Below, piece after piece: positions 49,121-58,963 of a stretch of DNA of 64,000 bases. Every line of letters begins with the position of its first letter. Positions within the stretch are counted from its first letter, which is position 1. The notes under the pieces were generated by a model. That model searched no databases and was not told the DNA's origin. It worked only from the letters and a program-made list of their open reading frames with translations. The stretch is from Poriferisodalis sp965221945. GTDB taxonomy: Bacteria > Actinomycetota > Acidimicrobiia > Acidimicrobiales > Poriferisodalaceae. The DNA lies in contig NZ_OZ244925.1 of the NCBI RefSeq assembly GCF_965221945.1, positions 3,224,001-3,288,000 on the forward strand, written 5' to 3'. Both the position numbers and the translations under genes were made by a program.

Positions 49121-51187
49121 TTGGAGACAGAGCTGATCCATGCCGCGCCGGAGACCCCGACTCGCACAGTGACTGACACCACCTTGGCGCCGACCGCGGC
49201 GACCCCAGTCGACGGCACAGATGCGCCTAGTAGCAGCGCGCCAGCGGCCAACAACCCAGTCGTAGGCGACTACAACGCCGATGCCATCACGGTGCTCGAA
49301 GGCCTCGAGCCCGTGCGTGAACGGCCCGGGATGTTCATTGGCTCGACCGGTCCGGGAGGCCTGCACCACCTCGTCTACGAAGTGGTGGACAACGCCGTCG
49401 ATGAGGCCATGGCAGGGCACTGCACCTCCATCGAGGTCACCCTGCGGGCAGACGGAACATGCAGCGTCTTCGACAACGGTCGAGGCATTCCCGTTGAGGC
49501 CCATCCGCAGTATCCCGACAAGTCGGCTGCCGAGGTCGTGTTGACCGTGCTGCACGCAGGAGGCAAGTTCGGCGGCGCCGGTTACAAGGTGTCCGGCGGC
49601 CTGCATGGGGTCGGCGTGTCGGTCGTCAACGCCCTGTCCTCGGAGCTGGAGGCCATCATCGACCGCGAGGGTCGGCGTTGGCGTCTGAAGTTCCGCGACG
49701 GCGGCGAGCCTGTCGGCAAGCTGACCGACATCGGCCCCTCGCCCGATGCCAACACTGGCACCACCATCACCTTCCAGCCCGACTCCACGGTGTTCGATCA
49801 CGTCGAGTTCCGGGCGCAGACGCTCACCGAGCGGCTGCAGATGATGGCGTTCCTGAACGCGGGTCTGCGCATCGGATTCACCGACGAGCGGCGGGCCGAG
49901 CCCGCCCGCCACGAGTTCTGTTACCCCGGTGGCATTCGCGACTTCGTGCGGCACCTGAACGAAACGTCCGAGGCGCTGTTCGACGGTGTCGGCTACCTGT
50001 CAGCGGCAGAAGCTGGCGACGAGGTGGAGATCGCCTTCCAGTGGAACAACGGCTTCAACACCGATGGCATTCACAGCTTCGCCAACGGCATCAACACGAT
50101 CGAGGGGGGCATGCACGCTGAGGGGTTCCGCTCTGCGCTGACCTCGGCCGTGAACGCCTACGCCCGCGATCGCAAGATGCTGCGACCCGACGATGGGAAC
50201 CTCCAGGGCGACGACATCCGCGAAGGGCTGACCGCGGTGGTGAGCGTCCGCATGGAGTCGCCGCAATTCGAAGGCCAGACCAAGGCCAAGCTGGGCAACA
50301 CCGCAATGCGCAGCCTGGTGCAGAAGGCTGCCTACAGCGGGCTCGGCGAATGGTTCGAGGAACACCCGAGCGAGGCCAAGCTGGTGGTGGGCAAGGCGGT
50401 CGACGCTCGCAGGGCCCGAATCGCCGCGCAGAAGGCACGCAACACCGTGCGCAAGTCGGCGCTGCGGGGCGCCGGCCTGCCAGGCAAGCTCACCGACTGC
50501 TCATCCAGCGACCCCGACGAGTCCGAGCTGTACATCGTCGAGGGCGACTCGGCTGGGGGATCGGCCAAGGAGGCACGCGACCCCGCCACCATGGCAATCC
50601 TGCCGATTCGAGGGAAGATCCTCAACGTTCAGCGCAGCCGCCCCGAGCGCATCTTCGACAACAACGAGATCGGCGCGCTGATCTCGGCAATCGGTGCCGG
50701 CGTCGACGGCGCGACCGGTGAAGGCGGATTCGACGTCGAACGGGTGCGGTACCGCAAGGTGATCCTGCTATGCGACGCCGACGTCGACGGCAGTCACATC
50801 CGCACATTGCTGCTGACGTTCTTCTTCCATCGCATGCGCGATCTGCTGCAGTACGGCTGCGTGTACATCGCGCAGCCACCGCTGTACTCCACCAAGGTCG
50901 GGTCCGAGACGGTGTACCTCAAGGACGACCGCGCCAAGACGGCGTTCCTTTCCGAGCGGACCAACCACCGCAACGAGTTCCAGCGCCTGAAGGGCCTCGG
51001 TGAGATGGACGCCCAAGAGTTGTGGGACACCACGATGGATCCGGCTCGCCGAACCCTGCTGCGCGTCACGCTCTCCGAGGCCGCCACAGCGGACCTCATC
51101 TTCAGCATCCTCATGGGCGACGACGTGGAAGCCCGCCGGGGTTTCATCCAGAACAACGCCAGCGACGTGCGGTTCCTGGACGTCTAA
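49121..51187 (+). CDS. gyrB: DNA gyrase subunit B
   Basis: ATPase subunit of gyrase. A GHKL ATPase domain (VYEVVDNAVDEAMAG, DNGRGIPVEAHPQ, GGLHGVGVSVVNALS), a transducer domain, and the Toprim domain (VEGDSAGGSAKEARD, LLCDADVDGSHIRTLLLTF). About 45 N-terminal residues rich in Thr/Ala/Pro precede the core. TTG 49121 has AGGA seven bases before it; GTG 49169 is an alternative. TAGACT at 49074-49079 may be its minus 10 box. The 126-base gap before it holds nothing else clear. Confidence 0.95.
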   Translation: METELIHAAPETPTRTVTDTTLAPTAATPVDGTDAPSSSAPAANNPVVGDYNADAITVLEGLEPVRERPGMFIGSTGPGGLHHLVYEVVDNAVDEAMAGHCTSIEVTLRADGTCSVFDNGRGIPVEAHPQYPDKSAAEVVLTVLHAGGKFGGAGYKVSGGLHGVGVSVVNALSSELEAIIDREGRRWRLKFRDGGEPVGKLTDIGPSPDANTGTTITFQPDSTVFDHVEFRAQTLTERLQMMAFLNAGLRIGFTDERRAEPARHEFCYPGGIRDFVRHLNETSEALFDGVGYLSAAEAGDEVEIAFQWNNGFNTDGIHSFANGINTIEGGMHAEGFRSALTSAVNAYARDRKMLRPDDGNLQGDDIREGLTAVVSVRMESPQFEGQTKAKLGNTAMRSLVQKAAYSGLGEWFEEHPSEAKLVVGKAVDARRARIAAQKARNTVRKSALRGAGLPGKLTDCSSSDPDESELYIVEGDSAGGSAKEARDPATMAILPIRGKILNVQRSRPERIFDNNEIGALISAIGAGVDGATGEGGFDVERVRYRKVILLCDADVDGSHIRTLLLTFFFHRMRDLLQYGCVYIAQPPLYSTKVGSETVYLKDDRAKTAFLSERTNHRNEFQRLKGLGEMDAQELWDTTMDPARRTLLRVTLSEAATADLIFSILMGDDVEARRGFIQNNASDVRFLDV

Positions 51188-51223
51188 ACCCAGCACAACG
51201 ATGGATCACCGGCCCGATACCCC

Positions 51224-53752
51224 ATGAGCGACGACCAACCCGACAGCGGTGACACCGGCGCTGGAACCGGTGTGATGGATATCGAGATCCAGACCGAGAT
51301 GGAGCAGTCCTTCTTGGACTACGCCATGTCAGTTATCACGTCCCGGGCACTGCCCGATGCGCGTGACGGCCTGAAACCGGTGCATCGCAGGATCCTCTGG
51401 TCGATGTTCGACACCGGCTTGCGACCGGACCGTCCCCACAAGAAATGCGCCACCGTGGTCGGCGATGTCATCGCCAACTACCACCCCCACGGCGACGGCT
51501 CGATCTATGACGCACTCGTTCGGATGGGCCAGTCGTTCAGCCTGGCGAACAAGCTGATCGACCCGCACGGCAACTTTGGCTCGCCGTCGGACCCGCCCGC
51601 CGCCTACCGCTACACCGAGTGCCGCCTGACGAACTTGGCCATGACAATGGCGGAGGGCATCGACGAGCAGACGGTGGACTTTGCCGCCAACTTCGACGGC
51701 TCCCGCACTGAGCCGTTGGTGATGCCGTCACGGTTCCCGAACCTGCTGGTCAACGGCAGTCAGGGCATAGCGGTCGGCATGGCGACCAACATCCCCACGC
51801 ACAACCTCGGCGAGATCATCGACGCCACGATTCATCTCATCTCCCATCCCGACGCCACCGTCGAGGACTTGATGGCGTTCGTGCACGGACCCGACTTCCC
51901 GACGGGTGGCCGGATGCTGGGTCGAGCCGGCGCACGGGAGGCAATGACGACTGGCCGCGGCTCGGTGAAGATGCGCGCCCGGGCCGAGATCGTCGAAGAC
52001 GGCAGGCGGTCGAGCATCGTGGTGACCGAGATCCCGTACCAGACCTCCGTCGAGGGCATCGAACGCAAGATTGCCGATGCGGTGAACCGCAAGGTCATCG
52101 ACGGCATCACCGAGCTGCGCAACGAGTCCGCAAAGGGCAAGACGCGCTTCGTGATCGAGATGCGGCCGTCAGCGCCGGCCAATGTGGTGCTCAACAACCT
52201 GTGGAAGCACACGCCGCTGCAGTCCAGCTTTGCGGTGAACATGGTGGCGCTCGTCGACGGGGTGCCGCGCACGCTGAACCTTCGGAGTGCGTTGGTCGCC
52301 TATGTCGGCCACCAGATCGAGGTGGTGACGCGGCGCAGTCAGCATCGCCTGGACGTGGCGCGTGCTCGGTCGCACATCGTGGAAGGCCTGCTGCGAGCGC
52401 TGGACCTGATCGACGAGATCATCGCCCTGATACGCGCTAGTGCAGATCGCGCTGCAGCGCTCGAGGGCCTGTGCGCTGAGCCGATGTCGTTCAGTGGCGA
52501 GCAGGCGAACCACATTCTCGACATGCAGCTGAGCCGCCTCACCCGGCTGGGCCGCACCCGATTGACTGACGAGCTGGCTGAGCTGAAACGCACCATTGCC
52601 GAACTGGAAGCCATCCTCGGCGACGATGCGCGGCTGCGGCAGGTGATCATCGACGAGCTGAGCGCGCTGCGTTCAGATCACGCAATTCCCCGGCGCACCG
52701 AGATCGTCACCGATCCGGGCGAGATGGACGCCGAGGACCTGATCGACGACGAGCCGCTGGTGGTGACGCTCACTCGCGAGGGCTATGTGAAGGCCACTTC
52801 GCCTGACATGTTCCGCACCCAGGGTCGTGGCGGGCGTGGCGTGCAAGGCGCCCGGCTCAAGGACGACGATGTCGTGGACCGTGTGATGCTCACTACGGCA
52901 CACGCATGGCTGTTGTGCTTCACCAACCGCGGCCGGGTGCACCGGCTGAAGGCCTACGAGGTGCCGCTCACGAACCGCACCGCGCGGGGGACCGCGCTGG
53001 TGAACCTGCTGCAGTTGGCCGCTGGCGAGCGCGTCGAGGCGGTGGTGGAGGCGCGGGAGTTCCCCTCGGACCGGTACCTGATGTTCATCACGCGCCAAGG
53101 TCTGGCCAAGAAGACTGCGCTGAGCGCGTACGAGAACATCCGCTCCAATGGCCTCATTGCGTTGAGCCTGCGCGACGGCGACGAGTTGGTCCGTGTGCTC
53201 GAGACTTCGGGCAACGACGACGTGATGATCGTGTCGCGAGCGGGGCGGGCCATCCGGTTCTCGGAAGACGATGTGCGTTCGATGGGCCGAGTTGCAGCTG
53301 GCGTTCGGGGCATGCGCCTGCGCGGTGACGACACGGTGGCTGCTGCTGATGCGCTGTCGCCCGACGACGAGCGTGACCTGCTGGTCGTGGCGAGCACCGG
53401 GACTGCCAAGCGCACCGCTGCGGCGCTGTTCGGGTGCAAGCGACGCGGCGGTCTCGGCATGATCGCTGTGAAGCTGCCGGACGCGGAGGCTCATGTCGTG
53501 GGTGCGCGGCTGGTCGGCCCCGACGATGAGGTGCTGCTGGTGTCGTCGAGCGGTGTGCTCATCCGGACTCGCGTGGTGGATATTTCTCGGCAGGGCCGCG
53601 CAGCTTCTGGCGTGCGGGCGATGGCGCTGGGCGACGGCGAGACCGTGGTGGCGATTGCCCCTGTCGACCTTGAGGTCGACGTGCCCGAATCCGATGATGC
53701 CGACACGCAACCTGGCGAAATCTCTTCGGCCGAGGAGAGCTCACCGGCGTAA
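51224..53752 (+). CDS. gyrA: DNA gyrase subunit A
   Basis: DNA-cleavage subunit, 842 residues. The winged-helix region shows ARDGLKPVHRRIL, YHPHGDGSIYDALVRMGQ (quinolone region, with Gly where Escherichia coli has Ser83 and Asp kept at 87) and PPAAYRYTECRL with the catalytic Tyr. The C-terminal beta-pinwheel contains the GyrA box QGRGGRGVQG, which marks gyrase rather than topoisomerase IV. It starts at ATG 51224, 36 bases after gyrB. Confidence 0.96.
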   Translation: MSDDQPDSGDTGAGTGVMDIEIQTEMEQSFLDYAMSVITSRALPDARDGLKPVHRRILWSMFDTGLRPDRPHKKCATVVGDVIANYHPHGDGSIYDALVRMGQSFSLANKLIDPHGNFGSPSDPPAAYRYTECRLTNLAMTMAEGIDEQTVDFAANFDGSRTEPLVMPSRFPNLLVNGSQGIAVGMATNIPTHNLGEIIDATIHLISHPDATVEDLMAFVHGPDFPTGGRMLGRAGAREAMTTGRGSVKMRARAEIVEDGRRSSIVVTEIPYQTSVEGIERKIADAVNRKVIDGITELRNESAKGKTRFVIEMRPSAPANVVLNNLWKHTPLQSSFAVNMVALVDGVPRTLNLRSALVAYVGHQIEVVTRRSQHRLDVARARSHIVEGLLRALDLIDEIIALIRASADRAAALEGLCAEPMSFSGEQANHILDMQLSRLTRLGRTRLTDELAELKRTIAELEAILGDDARLRQVIIDELSALRSDHAIPRRTEIVTDPGEMDAEDLIDDEPLVVTLTREGYVKATSPDMFRTQGRGGRGVQGARLKDDDVVDRVMLTTAHAWLLCFTNRGRVHRLKAYEVPLTNRTARGTALVNLLQLAAGERVEAVVEAREFPSDRYLMFITRQGLAKKTALSAYENIRSNGLIALSLRDGDELVRVLETSGNDDVMIVSRAGRAIRFSEDDVRSMGRVAAGVRGMRLRGDDTVAAADALSPDDERDLLVVASTGTAKRTAAALFGCKRRGGLGMIAVKLPDAEAHVVGARLVGPDDEVLLVSSSGVLIRTRVVDISRQGRAASGVRAMALGDGETVVAIAPVDLEVDVPESDDADTQPGEISSAEESSPA

Positions 53753-53761
53753 CGTCGCTCG

Positions 53762-54229
53762 ATGACGTCGGCTGTGCTCGTTCAAGCCCCGCCGGTCCCG
53801 CCTGCCCCGCCTTTCCGGCAGAGCCAGTGCGGTCAGACCGCGTTGCCGGCGGCGCTGCTGGCGCTTGGACTGCTGGTCGGATTGGGCCTCGTCGCTCGCT
53901 GGGGTCATGCTGCGCTGGCGAGTTCGCGTGCCCAGACCGCTGCTGACGCCGCAGCCCTGGCGACGCTGGCCGGGGCGGATCTCAGCCAGGTTCCCCAAGG
54001 TGTGCTGCCCGATGCCGACGCGGCAGCTGCCGCCGTTCGCGATGCCGGCGGGACGCTGCTCGCCTTTGATCTTTACGTCGGTGACGGCACTGTGCAGGTC
54101 GAAGTCGTCGTGGAGCTCGACGGCCAGCGCGCCTCGGCAGCCGCGGCGGCACAAGTACCGCTGTCGTTTCCGCTGGGCCCGCTGCCCGGCCTGGTGCCCG
54201 GCTCCCCTGACGGGCTGTCTGGCGGCTGA
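53762..54229 (+). CDS. TadE/TadG-like membrane protein
   Basis: A 155-residue protein with a Pro-rich N-terminus, one membrane helix (about 27-46) followed by the typical Flp-pilus TadE/G-like motif SSRAQTAADAAALATLAG, and an extracytoplasmic Ala/Val-rich part. Such small proteins usually accompany Tad pilus genes; none are visible here. It lies nine bases after gyrA. Confidence 0.7.
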   Translation: MTSAVLVQAPPVPPAPPFRQSQCGQTALPAALLALGLLVGLGLVARWGHAALASSRAQTAADAAALATLAGADLSQVPQGVLPDADAAAAAVRDAGGTLLAFDLYVGDGTVQVEVVVELDGQRASAAAAAQVPLSFPLGPLPGLVPGSPDGLSGG

Positions 54230-54246
54230 CTCCTACACTGCGAAGC

Positions 54247-54942
54247 GTGGCCGAGGGGACATCCGGTGGGGCGCCGCCGTCGCCGGAGCCGAGCGGACCA
54301 ACTCCCACCGACGAGCTGTTTGCTGAAGCGCTGGGCATCACCCCAGCGGGTCGCTCCCGTCGCCGCCGCGCTCCGGTGCCCGACGTGCCGCCGGCCGGTC
54401 CAGGTGCCCCGCCCCAGATTCCGCACGCGCCGCCGGGCCAGATTCCGTCGGCGTCGCCCCATGTGCAGCCCGGTCAGGTTGCGCCAACCCATGCGCCGCC
54501 GGGCCACGATGCCCCGCCCCCTGCAGAGGAAATGGAGCCCGTCCGCTGGAAATGGCTCAGCCAGCGCCGGGCCCGAGTGCGGCGGACGCACCGGATCCTT
54601 CGCCACATCGATCCCTGGTCGGTCTTCAAGGTGTCAGTGCTGCTCTATGCCTGCCTGTATGTTGCGGTGCTGGCCGCGGGCGTGCTGCTGTGGAATGCGG
54701 CTCAGCGGTCAGGTCTGGTCGACAAGGTCGAATCGTTCATCACCGAAGTGGGCTCGTACGAGAGCTGGACGATCGACGGCATGGTCATTTACCAGCGCGC
54801 CCGGATCATCGGTCTCATCGTCGCCACCGTCGGTGTCGCCTTCAACGTGGTGATGGCGATCATGTTCAACCTGATCAGCGATCTCACCGGCGGCGTGCGT
54901 GTCACGGTGCTGGAGGACGAGCGCCGCCCGCCCGCCCGCTGA
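54247..54942 (+). CDS. DUF3566 membrane protein
   Basis: A 231-residue protein with a Pro-rich cytoplasmic N-terminus (about 1-110) and the DUF3566 domain with two membrane helices: HIDPWSVFKVSVLLYACLYV, then IIGLIVATVGVAFNVVMA and LISDLTGGVRVTVLE. The family is found after gyrA in actinobacteria (Rv0007 in M. tuberculosis); its function is unknown. GTG 54247 is the start. Confidence 0.88.
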   Translation: MAEGTSGGAPPSPEPSGPTPTDELFAEALGITPAGRSRRRRAPVPDVPPAGPGAPPQIPHAPPGQIPSASPHVQPGQVAPTHAPPGHDAPPPAEEMEPVRWKWLSQRRARVRRTHRILRHIDPWSVFKVSVLLYACLYVAVLAAGVLLWNAAQRSGLVDKVESFITEVGSYESWTIDGMVIYQRARIIGLIVATVGVAFNVVMAIMFNLISDLTGGVRVTVLEDERRPPAR

Positions 54943-55005
54943 GCGCTCGACCAGAATTCACACTTGGATGTACCCGCAGGCGGGCTGTAGTGTGAGCAAC
55001 TTCGC

Positions 55006-55079
<74 letters not shown>

Positions 55080-55096
55080 CACAGACCAAAGCAGTC

Positions 55097-55237
55097 ATGG
55101 TGAGTTTTCTTCGGAGGGTGCTGCTCGCCAGCGTTGTCGGCGGGTTGGTCACCTTCATCTTGCGCCTGCGTTCTTCCCAAGACGTGCCTCGCCGCGAGGG
55201 CAGCTGGCGTGAGCTATCTGGGCCTGACCTGCGGTGA
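55097..55237 (+). CDS. Short membrane protein after tRNA-Ile
   Basis: A 46-residue frame with a basic start (MVSFLRRVLL), one hydrophobic helix (about 8-24) and a charged C-terminus (RREGSWRELSGPDLR). Many actinobacteria have a tiny single-helix protein (DLW-39 type) at this place after tRNA-Ile; this one shares position and size but not the DLW motif. No clear Shine-Dalgarno sequence. Confidence 0.45.
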   Translation: MVSFLRRVLLASVVGGLVTFILRLRSSQDVPRREGSWRELSGPDLR

Positions 55238-55252
55238 TCAGGTGATCTGCCG

Positions 55253-56239
55253 ATGAGTTCGGCAGCAGTTATTGGCGCGGGAGCGGTCGGTCAGCGCATC
55301 GCCCGGCAGCTGGCCTCACGAGAGGATGTGGATCGCCTGGTGCTGGGCTCGCGCCACACCGACCGGCTGCGTGGGCTTGCCTCACAATTGCTCGACGTGG
55401 ATGTCGAGGTCGTAGAACCGGGCTCGTTGCCCGAAGTCGATGTAGTGATACTCAGCCTGCCGAGCGGTGGCCACACTGCGCTGGCCGAGAAGGCCCTCGA
55501 GCGCGGCGCCCACGTGGTGTCGCTGTCAGGCGCCGTCAGCGATGTGGAGCAACTGCTTGCACTCGACAAGCGGGCCAAGAACGCCAAGAAGTCCGTCGTG
55601 GTCGGGGCGGGATTCTCGCCCGGGTACAGCTGCTTGCTGGCACGCCACGGTGCTGCGCAATTCGACATGGTGACCGAGATTCACATTGCTCGTGTGGGCA
55701 CGGGAGGTCCTGCCTCCCAGCGCCAATTGCACCGTGCCCGGACCGGGACCTCGATCGATTGGCGGGACGGGGGTTGGCGCCGCCGGCGGGGCGGCTCGGG
55801 CCGGGAGCTGGTGTGGTTTCCTGATCCGCTCGGTGCGCACGACTGCTACCGGGCTGCGCTCGCGGACGCGCTGCTGCTGGTGCCGGCATTCAACGACATC
55901 GAACGGGTGACGGCGCGTGTTGCAGGAACCCGCCGCGATCGCCTGACTGCGATGCTGCCGATGCTGCGTCCACCCCATCCCGAAGGCGGGCCTGGGGGAG
56001 TGCGCGTCGAGCTGCGAGGCATGCGGGACGGCCGCCACTGCACCGATGTGCTCGGCGTGATCGACCATCCGAGCGCGGCGGCTGCCGCCGTGGCCGCTAC
56101 TGCCACGGGATGGGCACTAGCCGACGAGCTGCCTTCGGGGGCGTGGGGGCTCGGGATGCTCGACGATCCGCTGCCGTGGTTAGCGGAGTTGGCGGAACGG
56201 GGCGTGCGCGCCGCTGCCTACGAGGGCGCCCGCCTGTAG
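55253..56239 (+). CDS. NAD(P)-binding oxidoreductase, saccharopine-dehydrogenase-like
   Basis: A 328-residue protein with an N-terminal Rossmann motif AAVIGAGAVGQRIARQLA and strands DVDRLVLGSR and EVDVVILSLPSG, followed by a catalytic-domain-like half (GAGFSPGYSCLLARHGAA). It resembles saccharopine dehydrogenase family proteins that act on unknown substrates. No amino-acid pathway gene lies nearby. Confidence 0.7.
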   Translation: MSSAAVIGAGAVGQRIARQLASREDVDRLVLGSRHTDRLRGLASQLLDVDVEVVEPGSLPEVDVVILSLPSGGHTALAEKALERGAHVVSLSGAVSDVEQLLALDKRAKNAKKSVVVGAGFSPGYSCLLARHGAAQFDMVTEIHIARVGTGGPASQRQLHRARTGTSIDWRDGGWRRRRGGSGRELVWFPDPLGAHDCYRAALADALLLVPAFNDIERVTARVAGTRRDRLTAMLPMLRPPHPEGGPGGVRVELRGMRDGRHCTDVLGVIDHPSAAAAAVAATATGWALADELPSGAWGLGMLDDPLPWLAELAERGVRAAAYEGARL

Positions 56240-56296
56240 TTCGGCCGCAATTGCAACCGAACAGCTGCGCCGGGTCAGCCCAGCGAGCTCAGCCGG

Positions 56297-57034
56297 TCAG
56301 ATGCGCACTTCGCGCTGCCAGTCTTCGAGCAGTTCGTAGTTGCCGAACGTCTCGAGTGTCTCGGGACCGATGCGGCCCCACACGAACAGCATCAAATCCT
56401 GTGCCGGCCCCCGGGCGGCCACATCCGACTTGCGGTGCGCATGCTCCACCTCAAGGCCTTCGGATGTCCGAGTGATGACCCATTCACCGTCGGCATCAGT
56501 GGCGTGCAGGTGGATGGTCTCGCCGTTGCCGGCGAAGACCGTCGGTTGACGCACCGGCAGGAAGAAGTCGAAGACTTCGTCGATGCCGTCGACGGCCGCG
56601 GCGGAATCGATCGGATTCGGCGTGCCGTCGAACGCGGATTCGGCGTCCCAGCGGTGCATCACGGCTTCGTTGGCCATGCGTCGCTGCCAGAACCCGATGG
56701 TCTGGTCTCGGGGGTTGAAGCTCCAGTAGGGATCACTGGGGTCCCGGGCGGCGAGTTCGGCTATGAGGCGAGCAAGGGCGTCGGCATGCCACTGCGACAG
56801 CGTGCAGTCGGGCTGAATGATGCTGTCGCGGTCGACGGGGCCGGCTGCGGCGATGCTGGAGCCGACGAACGTCCACACGCCGGCGCAGTGACCGATCAGC
56901 CCCTCGAGGTCCCAACCGGGGCACTCCGGGATGGGCCGCTGCCAGTCGCCGGGCGTGCTCTCGGCCCGGGCGGCGATCTCATTGAGCCGCCGACCCTCTG
57001 CTTCCAGCCACTGTGCGTACCCTTGCTGCGTCAT
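56297..57034 (-). CDS. Maleylpyruvate isomerase N-terminal domain (DinB-like) protein
   Basis: A 245-residue protein of the actinobacterial TIGR03083 / mycothiol-dependent maleylpyruvate isomerase family. PECPGWDLEGLIGHCAGVW contains the metal-binding His, and RRMANEAVMHRWDAE has the second His region; a sterol-carrier-like C-terminal domain follows. The real substrate is unknown. Its ATG (57034) overlaps the ATG of lgt on the other strand. Confidence 0.8.
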   Translation of the reverse strand: MTQQGYAQWLEAEGRRLNEIAARAESTPGDWQRPIPECPGWDLEGLIGHCAGVWTFVGSSIAAAGPVDRDSIIQPDCTLSQWHADALARLIAELAARDPSDPYWSFNPRDQTIGFWQRRMANEAVMHRWDAESAFDGTPNPIDSAAAVDGIDEVFDFFLPVRQPTVFAGNGETIHLHATDADGEWVITRTSEGLEVEHAHRKSDVAARGPAQDLMLFVWGRIGPETLETFGNYELLEDWQREVRI

Positions 57035-57917
57035 GGCTGTTGGCCCCCTCTTTCCGATCGCAGATGCACTCGCGGCGATCCCGAGCCCATCGCGCAGCTA
57101 CATCTCGCTCGGACCGCTCGACATTCGAGCCTATGGCGTTGCCATTGGCTTGTCCGTGCTGGTTGCGGTGTGGATCACCAGCCGCCGCTGGCGCCGGGCC
57201 ATCGCTGGCCAGGACGCTTCGTACATGGCCGGCGCGAGCGATCTTGTCGGGACGATCGCGGTCTGGGTTGTGCCGGCCGGCCTCCTCGGCGCCCGGCTGT
57301 ACCACGTCATCACCGACTTCGATCGCTATCGGAACAGCCTCGGCGACATTCCCAAGATCTGGCAGGGCGGCCTGGGCATCTGGGGCGGGATCTCGGCTGG
57401 CGTCCTGCTAGCGGTGTGGATGCTGCGCCGCGGCGGGCACAGCACCCCGACGATGCTCGACGCACTGGCACCGGCGCTCGCGGTGGCCCAGGCCATCGGC
57501 CGGCTGGGGAACTGGTTCAACCAGGAGCTGTACGGGCGCCCCACCGATCTTCCGTGGGCACTTGAGATCGACCAGGCACATCGTGTCGCCGGTTACGGCC
57601 TTGAAGAGACGTTTCATCCGACGTTCGCGTACGAAGCCCTGTGGAACCTGGCGCTGGCAGCGACGCTCGTCTGGGTGGTTCCCAAAGCGCTGCCCCGCCT
57701 GCGCACCGGCTACCTGTTCGCGGCATACGTGTTCGGCTACACCGCCGGGCGTGTCTGGATCGAACTGCTCCGTATCGACAACGCCACCGAGCTAGGCGGC
57801 CTGCGCATCAACGTGTGGACCAGCATCGTCGTCGGCCTAGCAGCCCTAGCCGCAGTATTCGTAGGCCTGCGCCCCGCCCCCGAAGCCACAAGCGAGAGCG
57901 ACGCCGTCCGTCAGTGA
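57033..57917 (+). CDS. lgt: Prolipoprotein diacylglyceryl transferase
   Basis: Membrane enzyme that adds diacylglycerol to the lipobox Cys of lipoproteins. A 294-residue protein with seven predicted helices, the family signature GRLGNWFNQELYGRPTDLPW, and YHVITDFDRY and GGLGIWGGISAG. ATG 57033 is the only start before the conserved region and shares two bases with the divergent gene, so the transcript is likely leaderless or the promoter lies within the neighbour. The stop abuts that of the next gene. Confidence 0.93.
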   Translation: MAVGPLFPIADALAAIPSPSRSYISLGPLDIRAYGVAIGLSVLVAVWITSRRWRRAIAGQDASYMAGASDLVGTIAVWVVPAGLLGARLYHVITDFDRYRNSLGDIPKIWQGGLGIWGGISAGVLLAVWMLRRGGHSTPTMLDALAPALAVAQAIGRLGNWFNQELYGRPTDLPWALEIDQAHRVAGYGLEETFHPTFAYEALWNLALAATLVWVVPKALPRLRTGYLFAAYVFGYTAGRVWIELLRIDNATELGGLRINVWTSIVVGLAALAAVFVGLRPAPEATSESDAVRQ

Positions 57918-58814
57918 TTAGCTGAGCAGGCCGATGAGCGTGTCGCGGGTGTCGGCTTGCTCGTCGAGGGTGCCGAAGGCCGAGCCGGAGAATGAGGTCA
58001 CGCCGCAGTCCGCCATGGCGCTGATGCGGTCGGAGACCTCCGTGGCGCTGCCGATGATGGCGATGTCCTCGGGTCCGCCGAGACCCTCCCGATCGAGCAT
58101 TGCCCGGTAGCTCGGCAGGGTGCCGTACACCACTAGGTCCTTGGCAGCCCGCGCCCGGGCGGTGTCGACGTCGTCGGTAACGCACACCGGGAAGCCAGCC
58201 ACGACCTGAGGCGCGGCGCGGCCGGCCTCGGCGGCCGCTTCGTTGATGGTCGGCGCCGTGTGATTCCGCAGCGTCGCCGGACCGGTCATCCAAGTGAACG
58301 TGCCGTCGGCCATGCGGCCGGTCAGGCGCAGCATCTGGCTGCCGAGCGCAGCGACGAACACGGGCGGCGCGTCCGCAGCCGGGGGAGTGATCTCGCCACG
58401 CCCAACCACGGCATCGCCGCCGTGGGAGACGCGTCGGTCCGTGAGCAGCTTGGTCAGGATCGTCAGGTAATCGCGCATGTGCGCAATCGGCCGGTCGAAC
58501 GAGTAGCCCCACATGCCCTCCACCACGGGCTTGTGCGACGGGCCGATGCCCAGGTCCAGCCGCCCGCCGACGACGGCCTGGGTGGTAAGCGCCTGCTGGG
58601 CCAGCATCATCGGGTGGCGCGGGTAGGTGGGCACCACGGCCGTTCCCATGCGGATGTCCGGCACATCACGGCCGGCCACAGCAATGGTGGTCAGCGCGTC
58701 GTGGCCGAAGATCTGCGGGGTCCAGTAGCGCCTGAAGCCCTGCTCCGCGGCGTCGCGGATGCTGGCCTCGAAACGCGCAGGGCTCGTGTCGAATCCGAAC
58801 AGCTCAATGTGCAT
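57918..58814 (-). CDS. LLM-class (F420-type) oxidoreductase
   Basis: A 298-residue luciferase-like TIM-barrel protein: MHIELFGFDTSPARFEASIR, VVPTYPRHPMMLAQQALTTQ and GGRLDLGIGPSHKPVVEGMWG. This family generally uses coenzyme F420 in actinobacteria; the substrate is unknown. ATG 58814 is the start; a much longer frame upstream is non-coding. Confidence 0.85.
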   Translation of the reverse strand: MHIELFGFDTSPARFEASIRDAAEQGFRRYWTPQIFGHDALTTIAVAGRDVPDIRMGTAVVPTYPRHPMMLAQQALTTQAVVGGRLDLGIGPSHKPVVEGMWGYSFDRPIAHMRDYLTILTKLLTDRRVSHGGDAVVGRGEITPPAADAPPVFVAALGSQMLRLTGRMADGTFTWMTGPATLRNHTAPTINEAAAEAGRAAPQVVAGFPVCVTDDVDTARARAAKDLVVYGTLPSYRAMLDREGLGGPEDIAIIGSATEVSDRISAMADCGVTSFSGSAFGTLDEQADTRDTLIGLLS

Positions 58815-58963
58815 GCCCCGCAGCGTAAGAGGTCGAGCGGATAGGTCACGGTTCGAGAAACGATGGTCACGTCCTCTTTGTGCAGATTTGCCGTGTGTGG
58901 CGGCATTTCTGCGCAAAGTCTGGGCAGTCGAGACTGGCAGACATCGCCACCGCGCCCCGCGGC

